Made by a program: the position numbers and the translations under genes
Source: Cladochytrium replicatum
Taxonomy: Eukaryota; Chytridiomycota; Chytridiomycetes; Cladochytriales; Cladochytriaceae
Length of the DNA stretch: 64,000 bases
Reading direction: 5' to 3'
Assembly (NCBI GenBank): GCA_025526935.1
Contig: JAHLKD010000012.1
Coordinates: forward strand, 248,001-312,000
Shown here: positions 10,834-23,400 of the stretch, in pieces
Layout of the letters: the number at the start of each line of letters is the position of its first letter
Numbering within the stretch: position 1 is the stretch's first letter
Notes under the pieces: model-generated
The model's input: only the letters and a program-made list of their open reading frames with translations
The model's database searches: none
What the model was told of the DNA's origin: nothing

Positions 10834-11462
10834 GGTGATTGTCTCAGTGATAGCAGGATGTGATGATTGTCTTGATGATGGTAGGATGTCCAGCTTGGCT
10901 TAAGAGGGGATGTGGGATACCCTTTAAGGATTTTGAAAAAGTGTATTTTTTCGAAGATCTTGCGCTCAGATGTTTCGACTGTGAAGTCAGAATGAGTCCT
11001 TTCGCAATTTCCGATGGAATTGACTTTTGCCGAGGAACTTCTGGCGAATCAAATGGGACCCGACGGAATGAACCAGCTAAATTTTAAAACTTTGCAAAAA
11101 TGATGAAATTGCAAGATCCACTTTATGATGAAAATTCCCACGGGGTGCAAACAAATTTTCCAGGGTACCAACGCCAACCATTGGCCAATGCACTCCGCGA
11201 TCCGGCCGCTTGTTTTGCTTCCCATCATGGACAAAGATTCGCTGCTTCGCTCCGCACGCTTCCGGGATAACTTTCTAATCCCGAATTTGCTTTCTATCCC
11301 CATGCTAGTTTGATTGAATCCAATTCACTGTTGATTCCGACAACGGCAGAAATCAAAACCATCCCCCATTACAACTCTAAGCACCTTTTCATTAAGCATC
11401 ACTGCAAATAGTGACCGAAACAACGCTCTCCTCTAAATCGGAACCAAAGAAACTCGAGAAGA
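10834..11462. promoter_or_regulatory. Divergent promoter region of the monooxygenase and synthetase
   Basis: The 629 bases between the two start codons must hold both promoters. The most distinctive element is the 12-base palindrome at 11179-11190. One HGATAR-type site (TGATAG) lies at the monooxygenase end near 10850; a second GATAA near 11264 has a G before it and so misses the usual GATA-repressor consensus. There is therefore little support for SreA-type repression from sites alone. Confidence 0.5.
11179..11190. promoter_or_regulatory. Palindromic double CCAAT box in the shared siderophore promoter
   Basis: CATTGGCCAATG is a perfect 12-base palindrome giving a CCAAT box on each strand, facing both divergent genes. 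It is a candidate site for the CCAAT-binding complex. The palindrome is seen; the binding is inference. Confidence 0.4.
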
Positions 11463-14400
11463 ATGGACAACCTACCAACGACTCGCTTTCCAGTGCTTTT
11501 TGCCGAGGAACGCACCGCTTCGAAGTTCGTAGAAGCATCTTTCACAACCAATGTCTCCCGAAAGGCTTTGGAATCTACGCCGACTGTGTTGAATTCAGGA
11601 CAAGAGTTCCGAGATCAGGTGTTCGCCGCTATTGGAAACGCATGGGCGGATGTTCTTCGTCGTTTCCTATTTCAAGATCAGATCAGCTTTGTGGTGGTCA
11701 ACGCTGAGAATATCGACGTGACCACTGCTCAAGTTTACATCTACACCATTCCGAACGAAAACCCCGAAATTATCCCCTCACCTGACCTGGTATCCCTGGG
11801 GATCAACCTAAACACTGCATTGTTCTGGGGCAAGAATGGGTCCGAAGAATGTGAACGGGTCAACGAACTTCTGTCCTCAACGAAGCCTGAATCAGCTAAG
11901 GTAGAGAAAGACACAATCTTGGCTGGAAAAACAGTTTCTTATTGATCCTCATGGTAGAAATCATTTTTGACTGCCTCCATCGACGTTGACGGTTCCGCGG
12001 CTAAGTGCGTATCAGTTACCTTCCGCTTCAGCGACAATCTGATGACAGTTGACTACGCCCAATCCCTCTTCGAGCTGTTCGATCGCGCTCTCCTCAAACA
12101 AATGAAGCTTCCGCCTTCTGGTGTGTCCACCACTGTATTGGCGTCATCAATTGCAAATCCAACTCCCAAACATTTCATGGACGAATCACGCTTCCTTCTT
12201 CACCACTTGTTCGAAAACTCAGCTGCAACGTATCCATCGCGCACGGCTTTGTCCTTCTTGCATGCGGGGGCTTCCTCCGCCCACAACTTCACCTATTCGG
12301 AGCTGGATGACCGAGCGAACAAGCTTGCACGCTACATTGTCGCTAAAGTCGGAGCGATAACTCCTGACACGATCATTCCCGTGTATCTCCCGCAAAGTCC
12401 GGAGTTCTACATTGCTGTACTGGCTGTCTTGAAGGCGGGCGGAGCCTTCCTTCCAGTAGCAGAAGATGCACCACACGATCGTGTTTCTTACATATTCTCC
12501 GACAGCTCGGCGCGAGTTGTCATTACGAAGCAATCCCTCAAGGCTGCCTATGATGCTTATGCGGACGGCCTTAAGCTCATGGATGAGAATCACACTATCC
12601 CCGATGTCACAATTATTGCAGTGGACGCGTGCGAAAAAGAAATCGCTAACTTGGACGGGTCGGGGATTGATCATCCTCACACAGCAACTAGCCATCTTGC
12701 CTACGTTCAATATACCAGTGGATCGACTGGGCGGCCAAAGGGCACCTTGATTGAGGTAGATTGATTTCATTTCCGCTATGGCCACGATCGCTGATTTTGC
12801 TCACAGCATGGAAGTGCCGTGGACAGCATCCTGGCACATCAACCATTTCTGTCATGGAACGATTCCGACAAGTTCCTCCAGTTTGCGAGCATCACTTTTG
12901 ATGTCTCAATATTCGAAATTTTCTTTCCCTGGAGTGTTGGGATGACTCTCTGTGGTGCAACCCGCGACTTGCTCCTGACTGACCTTACCGATGTCATCAA
13001 CACTTTTGGTGAGTATTTTGACCGAGAGTCGACGTCATCATTTTGAATCCTTTCAAAAGAAATCACCCACATGGAGCTCACTCCTACCGTTGCGGCAATG
13101 GTTGATCCGCCAGCCGTCCCATCAGTTAAGACACTTCTAACCATCGGGGAAATGATGACCCAGCAAGTAGTGAAATCATGGGCAACTGTCGGAAAGCTTC
13201 AACCTGCTTATGGTCCGACCGAGACCGCAATTCACGTATCGCTAATGGGCCATTTTCCTGCTACCACCAAACCGAGCAACATCGGCACTCCTCTGGAGTC
13301 GTGCTCGTGGTTTGTGATGCCCATCGATGAGTCAGGCGACCACGTTCATCCTGTTCCAGTGGGATGTATTGGCGAGCTCTGTATTGGTGGTTTCAATGTC
13401 GGACGTGGATACCTCAATCGACCAGAAGAAACCGCAAAGGCTTTCGTGAACTTCGCGGGACAGGGTGCCTCTTACCGCACCGGTGATCTCGCGAGAATGC
13501 TTCCAGACGGATCGTTAGACATTCTCGGTCGGATTAATGACGAACAAGTGAAGTTGAACGGACAACGAATGGAACTGGCCGAAGTTACGGCAATCATCGG
13601 TGAATCCTTGATAGGAGTTTCCACAGAGTTCGTCAGTGTTGTGATCAAGGACGATCCGGAGAAACTTATCAAGAATGATGCACTCGTTGCTTTTGTAGTC
13701 ATTGATGTCGAAAGTGTCACTGGACTACATGCGCAAACCGTTAGCATTCCAAGTGGAGTGGAAGGCGTATTTTACACCGGTCCTTATGTTGATCAACTTG
13801 AGGATAATTGCCGCAGACATGCTCAATCAAAGCTGCCGTCCTACATGGTACCAAAGCATATCATTATCATCCGCGAGTTTCCCAGGCTACCTTCGTCTAA
13901 GCTGGATCGGAAGTCTCTCAGTGCTTTGTTCAAACTATTTATTTCAACGTCCGCCGCAACAACAGATTCATCAGACCTAGATGTCGCCAGGTGGAGCGAA
14001 CCCGAGCGAGTGGTCTTCGATCAGATCCGAACGTTGTTCGGGTTTTCCCTTCAGCTTGGAGAGTCACTACGCAACGCTGGAATTGACTCTTTTGGTGCCA
14101 TTCAACTTTCTTCAGCCCTGCGAAAGTGTGGCTACCGCGTTCAAGTGCTGGAGATTATGAAGCAGGGAAGCAGCATTCGTAGTGTTGGAAACAGCCTGCA
14201 AGCAGACCAACCAACGGATAGCACTTCGAATGCTCGGGAGCTGGACCCCGAGCAAGGGGACGTAAGGACACAGCTTCTGCAACGCCGAAGCGTTTTCGGT
14301 GAATCCATTGTCGAGGATGCGTACCCTTGCACACCTCTTCAAGAGGGTATGCTCATGGAAAGCATGGGTGGCTCCGGAATCAACGTCCACCACATTGATG

Positions 14401-17400
14401 TTGATCTCATTGCCAATGTGGATATCGCCTCACTTCTAACAGCATTCGCGACTGTTGTTGAGCGGAATCCAATTTTGAGAACCAATTTTGTGTACGTCGA
14501 GCCCAGCGAAACAGCGAGGCCTGGCGTTCGCGTTCCCGTCTTCTGGCAGGTTGTATACAAGCGAAGTCTTGCGGTCGAACTGAGAGAGTGCAAAACCGAA
14601 GCTGAGTTCGCAAAAACCATCAAAGAAATTCATTGTTCTGTTGACAATGAGGATTCGATGGACACATTTGACCGACCCGTTAAGGTCTATCTCGTCAAAC
14701 AGGCGGATGCTGCTCGGCTTATTCTCATGATCCATCACGCTGTTTATGACATTTGGACGATGAATCTTCTCTTCGCCGAATTGAGGAAATTGTATTGGTC
14801 AGAATCGCAAAACTTACTGATTCAAAGGCCGTCGTTCAGATCCTTTGTTGACCACATTTCGGCGGTCGTCGAAGAGGAGGTTGTGGAGTTTTGGAAAGCT
14901 CGATTTGAAAATTTTTCAGGACCATTTATCTTTTCTCAGCTAAACCCGAACTTGTCGTACACAAAGCCTGCTGATGCAACAGTAATCGAGCGAGATCTAT
15001 CTGTCGACCCAGAACTTCTCGATGAAGCTTCTCGTCGGTTTGACACAACCCTAGTTGTTATGTTTCAGGCGGCATGGGCTCTCGTGCTATCAGGGGCCCT
15101 CTCTACTCCAGATGTGGTATTTGGGACAGTCAGATCAGGGAGAACGACACTCCTTGATGGCGTAGAAAACGTTGTCGGTCCGTGTTTCAACACCATTCCT
15201 TTCCGCGCATCCTGGAGCGATAAGGACACAGTTGCAGACTTTTTAAACCGTGTGCAAGACTTTCATCTCGCAACAATGAAGTTCGAACAAACTCCGCTGA
15301 AAGATATTCAAAAGCTCACCGGAAAAGCTTCCCGGTCTTTGTTTGACACAATATTTTTGTACCAGAAGTTTTTGGAAGAGGAGGTTGAACCAGGCCGGGA
15401 ACTATGGACAGCGATCAAAGATGACAGCAAAGATGTCAATAACGTGCGTAAATATGTTTGAATGGCTTCGCTCGAACTAATCAAACTCTGGTAAATAGTT
15501 GGCCATTGTCATCGAGGTGCTTCCGAACGGCAAGAGTTTCCTCTTTCGGGGGGCATTCGACGCTCGTCGCATTCCAGCTGAAGTTGCCGGCGCACTTCTT
15601 GACAACATGAACAAATTCTTGTCGCTGTTGTCTTCGTCGAGCTCACTGCACGTAATGGGTGAGCTTGTCGCTGAGCAAGGAGTCAACCAAGTGCACCTTC
15701 GAATTGCCGAAGCGGCCGTGCCAGTCCGTCCTTCCAATGACGTGCCCGAATCTTCATGGAACTCCGAAGAGAAGCTACTTCGAACGGTTATCGCCAAAAT
15801 ACGTAACATTGATGAGAGCACAATCAACAAAGGCTCTTCCATTTACCGTCTGGGCTTGGACAGTATCCACGTTATTCAGCTTTCATCGAAGCTTAAAGGA
15901 GACCACGGGATATTGCTTTCTTTCCGAGAGATTATGGAAAATCCCTCCATTGTGGCGATGGCGAAGTATGCGATTGAACGAGGAGAAAAACAGAAGAGTA
16001 GTCAGGCTCGGAGTTGGCAAGACAGTTTTTCAGGATTCGCCGAGGCCAACATTCCTGTAATATCTGAACGCCTTGGAGTCTCCCAAAGTGAAGTCTCTTC
16101 GATTTACCCTTGTACGCCAACACAAAGTGCGATGGTTGCCCAAACACAAATATCTCCGAACTCGTACTTCAATACTTTCGCGTATCAGCTTTCAGATGAC
16201 ATCGATTTGGAAAAGTTGAAGCGAGCTTGGGGCAAGCTCTTTGAGATTCACGATGTATTGCGAACTCGATTTGTTCCTGTCGATGATGTAAAGCATCCGT
16301 TTGCACAAGTTGTAATTTCAAAAGTGGATTCAATCGAGTGGAAACAATATACTGCAACGTCAACGGATGAGGTTCGAAGCGTCCTTGTGAGGCACCATGA
16401 GGAATCCATCGCCGGCCTGAGCTCCATGATGAATGGTGTTGCATCTTTTGGTGTTATGCAAACCCCGAACGATCGAATTTTATTCCTCACAATCAACCAT
16501 GCTGTATATGACGGATGGTCGTTGGAACTTATGCTCAACGATGTTGCCACGATTTACGAGGGAGGGGTGATCCCAACTTTCAACCAATTCGGAGAAGCGG
16601 TGGACTGCATTTTGATATCTCAAGCTGACGAGGAGGTCCGCGGCAATGAGTCATTTTGGAGGACCTACATGGCTGGCGCGAACTATATCCCATTCCCAGA
16701 TGTGTCCGGGAATGTAGAAACTCCGACTGGGCGTCATTTTGCCCAGATTAAGTTCGCGATGCCACTTGACTCAGTCGATACGGCATGCAAAACCTTGGGT
16801 ACCACTTTAGCAAACATTGGACAGGCAGCCTGGGCACGGGTACTTGCTGAATACTTGAATTCAGAAGACGTTACCTTCGGAACTGTTTACACTGGACGTA
16901 CAATTGATTCAAACATTGATCTAAATAATGTTCGCGGGCCATGCTTGACTACCATTCCCTGCAGAGCTCGAGTGGGTGAAAGGGTTCGCAATCGCGACAT
17001 AGTAGCATCCATCCATGCTGACGGGATACAGCGAATGGCATTCCAGCTGACTCCTCTAAGGTCCATTCGTCGCTGGACTGGCGTGAGCGAAGAGGCATCA
17101 GCGCTGTTCGACACTATCTTCTTGTATCAGTTCAGACAAATTGATGATAAAGAAGAAAGAGTACGTCGTTCGAACCGCCGGCGATCTTAATTTTAACTGA
17201 CCCTGCTTTTGCAGAAGGACCATTCTTCGCTTTGGACTGAGCTCGAAGGCGTTTTCGATGTCGAGTACTCTGTTGCGATCGAGTTTGAACGCACTCCCAG
17301 CGGAGATCTACTCCTCGGAATGTCGGCAAAACGGTCGATCATGTCGGTCGACCATTGCAACATTTTACTGCAGCAAATCTCGTCTGTTCTCAAAGACATA

Positions 17401-20400
17401 CTGCTCCACCCGGACAACAGCACAAAGTCCACAGCTTCGATTCCGATAAATTTACTGGGAGGGCTCAATATTAATGTTCCCGATATGGAGGGTCCATCTG
17501 GATTTGACTTCATGTACAGCGGTGTGGAGATCAACGCATCAAAGATGCCAGATGCTCCGGCATTACTCTTCACTGCTGAAATTGGCCATGATGGATCGAT
17601 GGACCCAACACTTTGGAATTATGCTCAGCTCAATGAGAATGCGAATCGCATTGCCAACTATCTCTTAAAAGCGGGTATTCAACCTGAGGACCGGATTCCC
17701 GTTTGTATGGCACGCAGTCCATATCAGTATGCCGCTATTCTTGGAATTTCAAAAGCCGGTGGTGTCTACGTGCCAATTGAGCCAGAATATCCCGTCGCTA
17801 GGAAGCTCCTGGTTGTGAAAGACACCACTGCTCGAGCAATTATGATTTCGTCGGATGATTCTAGTGAGTGGGTGCCGGAAGGAGTGCTGGTGGTCGATCC
17901 CCGGAGCGATCTCATCGCGAAAGAGGGTGGTGAGAATCCTACGAATGTCCAGATTACCCCACAGAACCTCGCTTACATTCTGTACACTTCCGGGGTGAGT
18001 ATACCTTTAACTCTTCACCACAAAACTTCAGCTGACAACTATTTTCAGACTACTGGCATGCCAAAAGGTGTCATGGTTTCCCACCACAGCATTAATCAGG
18101 CATTGCTGGCATTTACTTCGTTTGGCTCATTTACTCCAAGCTCCAGATTCTTGCAGTTCGCCTCCTGCACGTTTGATGTGTCTCTTGGTGAAATGTTTGG
18201 AACTTGGTACGCAGGTAGCTGCCTTTGCACTGCTCCTCTACGAGTTCTACTTCAGTTCTTGCCGATTGTCATTAACGCCATGGGTATCACTCATATGGCA
18301 ATGACCGCCACTGTTGCTAAGTTGATTCCACGGATGTACATCCCCGGTGTACGTCATTTGATTTGCGGCGGAGAGCTGATGAGCCATGAAGTGCTGGAAC
18401 AATGGGGAGACGGGCATTCGTTGCTTAATGCGTACGGCCCTTCGGAGGTAAGGGCTCTTTTGCTTAGTTTTATCAGGGTTCTAATTTCCGTTTCGTCTAG
18501 ACAACTATTGGGTGCACGATATTTGCTGGAATGAGCAAGAAGGACAAAGTTGGCAATATTGGCGTTCCATTCCCGAACACTCCGATTTGCGTAGTCGCTC
18601 CGAACGGAGAGCCTTCACTTATTGGATGTCCGGGAGAACTGTTTATCGGAGGGCCACTTGTCTCGTCAAGAGGTTATCTCAATCGCGCTGAACTTACCGA
18701 AAAAGCGTTTGTCATGTGGTCTCCCAAACCAGACGAAGTCGCACTATCCCGATGGTACAAATCTGGCGACCTTGCCCGTGTGCTTGCGAATGGACAAATC
18801 GAGCACTTGGGCCGCCGCGATGAGCAAATTAAAATCCGAGGAATGCGCGTGGAATTGAATGAAATAAGCACGGTGATCAGAGGCTCGGATTCGCGGATCG
18901 AAGCGACCACCACACTGATGCATGAGTCAGAGGCTGGAAAGCAGCTTTTATCATTTATCCAGATTTCTAGCCTTGCTCGGGCCGATCACCCGTCGCTCAT
19001 CATAGGAGAGTCAGATGAGATACGTGCTGTCCTTGAGTCGGCATTCCGAACTGCACGTTCAAAGCTGCCAGTACATATGGTGCCCACTTTCATTTTACCA
19101 GTGAAAGCCTTTCCACTCGGCCCGACAGGGAAGCTTGACAAGCGAGCACTAGTCGCAGCATTCTTGGAGCATCGCACAGCTTATACGCAACAGCAAGCCG
19201 AAGTCTCCATGGAAGATACGAGCTGGACCGAAACCGAAGAAATGATCCGCGACATCGTGTGTTCGGTTGGAAAGGTTTCGCCAACAGTTGTGAAGCGAAA
19301 TTCCAGCTTGTTTGAGCTTGGGATTGATTCCATCAATATAACGCACGTGGCTGGAAAGCTCCGACAAAAAGGCATCATGCTGTCGATTGCAGAGGTGATG
19401 ACGTTCCAAACGCTAAAGGACCTAGCATGGCGGCTGGACCAGCTGCGCGCTGAAAGCTCACCCTCAGCCGAGCCCGTCGACTCCCGAATTTCAGGCATTA
19501 AAGAAAGATTTGCGGAAGTGGATGCTCAGGTTAAGGGTCGGTTTGGCAACATGGACATTCTTGAAGCGTATCCATGCACCCCGCTGCAAGCCGGCATACT
19601 ATTTGAAAGCATGAAGGAAGATGGAGCTACATATGCCAATGTTTTCCGATTGCGACTAGCATCCCACACTGAAGTTGACCGCTTGAAGCAAGCGTGGAGT
19701 GCTGTAGTTGACAAGCATGAGATCTTGCGAACCATCTTCGTTGCACTCGATGACTCAGAGTATGGGTTTGCCCAAGTCGTTCTTAAACCAGGGTCTCTGA
19801 ACTGGGAAATCAATAGCTCCGCTGCCGAAAGAAAGATCGACGAAAGTTTTACTCTGCAGAGTCCATTGAAGTTCCGAGTAGCCTCTGATAAGGGTGTAAC
19901 TTATCTTGTCATTTCAATTCATCATGCTCTTTACGACGGATGGAGCCTGACCCTCGTCTTCAACGATGTGGTGAAGTCATACCGCGGGCAGAAACTACTC
20001 TCTGCTCCTCGCTTTAAGGATATGGTAGAAGTTGTTCATTCAATGGATCTTGAGTCGGCAGCCGGATATTGGAAGACTAGACTCGACGCTGTTGTTCCTT
20101 CATTCTTCCCGAACCTGACGACCGAGTCTTCCTTAGTGAGCCACGCAGATCGCAACAGACTTCAAGTTAGAACTGTGATATCGTCAATAGCAGTGGCAGA
20201 GGTTGAAAATTTCACAAAACGTGCCCGCGTAACGTCACAAGCTGTTTATCAGGGTATGTGGGCAAAAGTGTTGTCCTCCTTTATTGGATCGGAGGATGTA
20301 GTCTTCGGGAACGTCATTTCTGGTCGACTTGTGTCTTTGGAAGGTGCCGACAGTATCGTCGGACCATGCTTCAACACCATTCCCGTCCGTGCTGCCATGG

Positions 20401-23400
20401 CTGAAACAAATGAGGACTTGGTTCGAGCGCTTCACTTGTGGAATGTTGAATCCTTACGCTTCCAGCATACCCCTCTTGGGACTGTTGCGAAACTTGCAGG
20501 ATTGGATTCAGGATCTTCTTTATTCAACACTTTGTTTTTGAATCAGCGTGAGTTTAGCAGTGAATCAGACACCTCTGAAAATCTTTGGGAACTCGATGGC
20601 GGCGCAAAGGGCATATTGAATGTGAGATAGAAATCATGTCATTTCTTTTCTATTCACTGAATCATCCCGTAGTTTCCGGTGTGCATTGAAGTTCTCGAGC
20701 GTGCAAACGGCCAGATCGAACTATTGTTTGCGGCTGACGAAGCGTATGTGCCGGCCGAGCTTATGCCCGCTATGCTTTCCCACGTTGATGTCTGTCTGAA
20801 AGAGATTATCCACCATCCCACATCATCGTGTGCATCCCTTGATCTTGGGTCGTACTCAAAGAATCCAGAGTTATTCAGTGTACGGAACACCTTCCCGCCG
20901 ACAGTGGATTCGCCTCAGCTTCTGCACCAATTTTTTGAATCAACCGCCAATGTGAGCGGACACATGATCGCACTTGAGTGGGTCGACAATCTCGCCACCG
21001 CTTCTTCTTTGCGGAAAGTGCTACTAACATTCAGTGAGCTGAATGAAAAGGCAAATCAGGTCGCAAATTACCTTCTCAAACAGCTCCCTGAAACTTCGGA
21101 GAGTGTCGAACATATTATTCCGATACATATGGAGAAATCCATTGAACTGTACATCACGATTCTTGGTATTCTCAAGGCTGGATGTGCCTACTTTCCTGTT
21201 GACCCTGCACTCCCAATTCATCGAAAGACTCAAATGATCAATCAGATCAATCCATCGATCATTTTTACTTCCCAAGACATCCACAGCGAACTAGCTGAAG
21301 CGTTCGGTGAGATCGTTCTGACATCGGTCGTCGAAAAGGCTTCAAACGAGTCCACGACAGCACCAGTTGCAGACATTAATGCCAGCAAGTTGGCTTACGT
21401 TATCGCGACTTCTGGAACTACCGGAACACCTAAATTAGTTATGATTGAGGTAATTACGCAGGTCCCTAGACTATCCAGCCCTGCATCTAATTAATTTTTT
21501 TTAGCATCGCAATGTAGTTCAAAGTGTCGCATCATTCGCCAATGAAACTGGCGTGTTCGAACATGTGGAGAAGCTTCCACAACTCGCAAACTTTGCATTC
21601 GATGTGTCCGTGTATGAAATGTGGATCACATGGATGAAAGGCGGGTGCCTTGTTTGTGCGAAGCGAGATGAGTTCTTAAGCGACATCGAGACAGCCGTCT
21701 GCACTTTGGGAATCACACACATTTGCTTACCACCGGCACTTGCAACGCTGGTGAAGCGCGAGCGCATGCCAACTATCCGAGCGATGTTGTGTGGAGGAGA
21801 AGCGCTTACGGCTGCAGTGCTTGAGCAGTGGGCCGGAAGCAGCGAGACTGTGCTTCTCAACTGCTACGGTCCTACAGAAACATCTGTGAACGCATTGGTG
21901 AAGACGGGCATTCCCAAAAGCAGCAAGCCCACGGACATCGGACGCGAACAGAGCACTTGCTCAATCTACGTGCTTTCACCTCAGCTTCAACCTGTCCTTC
22001 TCGGGGCTATCGGCGAGCTGTGCATTGGGGGGCCTCAAGTGTCGCGAGGATATTTGAACCAACCTGAGTTGACCTCAGAAAAGTTTATCGATTATGCGGT
22101 TGAAAATGGTCTTCCCGAGCGGATCTACCGAACAGGTGATTTAGTGCGCATGCTTTACAATGGCTCCGTTGAATACCTGGGGCGCATTGATACACAAGTG
22201 AAGAAGAACGGACTTCGAATTGAGCTTGCTGAAATCAGCAACGCTCTTCTTCGCGGGCATCCGAGTGTAATCGATGCTGCGACGTTGATGCTTTCGCATC
22301 CTACGCTGGGTCAGCAGCAACTCGTCTCCTTCATTGTGATCGAAGCTGGCGACGCCCGCAAAACTCCTGAGGTTGTGGTTAGTGCTGGAGCGAAGACAGT
22401 GCTGAACCTTGCGATTGAGAGCGCCACAAGGAGTCTTCCACCATACATGATCCCGAACTCGGGAGTGGTTTTGACCCATTTGCCGATTGGACGCACAGGG
22501 AAGGTTGATATAGCACTGCTTAACAGCATTTATCTTGATGCATGGAACACTGGACTCATCCAAAATGTTGGCGCATCGGATAATGCAATGGGAGAGGAGT
22601 TGACTTTGACATCTACAACAGCCAAAATCATCGAGGTCCTCGAGAAGATGACTCAACTTCCAGCTGAACAGATCGTAAGCGCCGGGTCTTTCTTCATTTT
22701 GGGTCTCGATTCTCTCAGCATGATCCGACTCTGTTCCATGCTGCGCAATGCGGGCGTCGAGGTAACCATCTCTGAGGTTCTTCGAAACCCTTCAGTTTCG
22801 AGACTATCCAAGTATATCGGTTCAAAGTCAGGAAAGAAACTCGATGAAGTGCCGTTGCCAATCGATCTGAAGGCTTTTGAAGATTCAGCTCGCTCAGCGT
22901 ATGCTCAGGTGTTCGGAGAGGATCTTTCAAAAGGTATCCAGTCAGCATACCCTTGCACCCCTCTTCAAGAAGGAATGATTTCTAAGTGCAACACGACTGA
23001 TGGTGCTTACTACATTAACACGTCAGTGTTTGCACTAGCGCCGGGAGCAGATCGATCGCGCCTCATCAGCGCTTGGAGGACTGTAATTGAAAGGAACGAA
23101 GTCCTGCGAACTAGTTTCATTCCGATTGCCTCGCACTTTGCTCAGATTGTTCACTCTGAGGCATTTGTTGAGGTAGTTGAAATCAAGATTCCGCATGGCC
23201 TTGAGTCAGACGTGCACTTAAGGAAGGCCTCGGAACAGGCTGTGCGAAAAGTGATGAGTGAACCACAACGACCGCCCATCCGATTTACTGTTTTGGACGG
23301 TGTCGATAGTAGTGCTTGGCTTCTCTGTACGCTCCATCATGCTCTCTATGATGGCTTCAGCATTCGATTGCTGCTGGATCAAGTGCAAAAGGTGTACTTC

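Noticed and set aside
11934-11957. A 24-base micro-intron in the synthetase
   Set aside because: A normal 57-base intron, 11901-11957, with the same acceptor keeps the frame. Similar apparent micro-introns elsewhere also resolved to normal ones.
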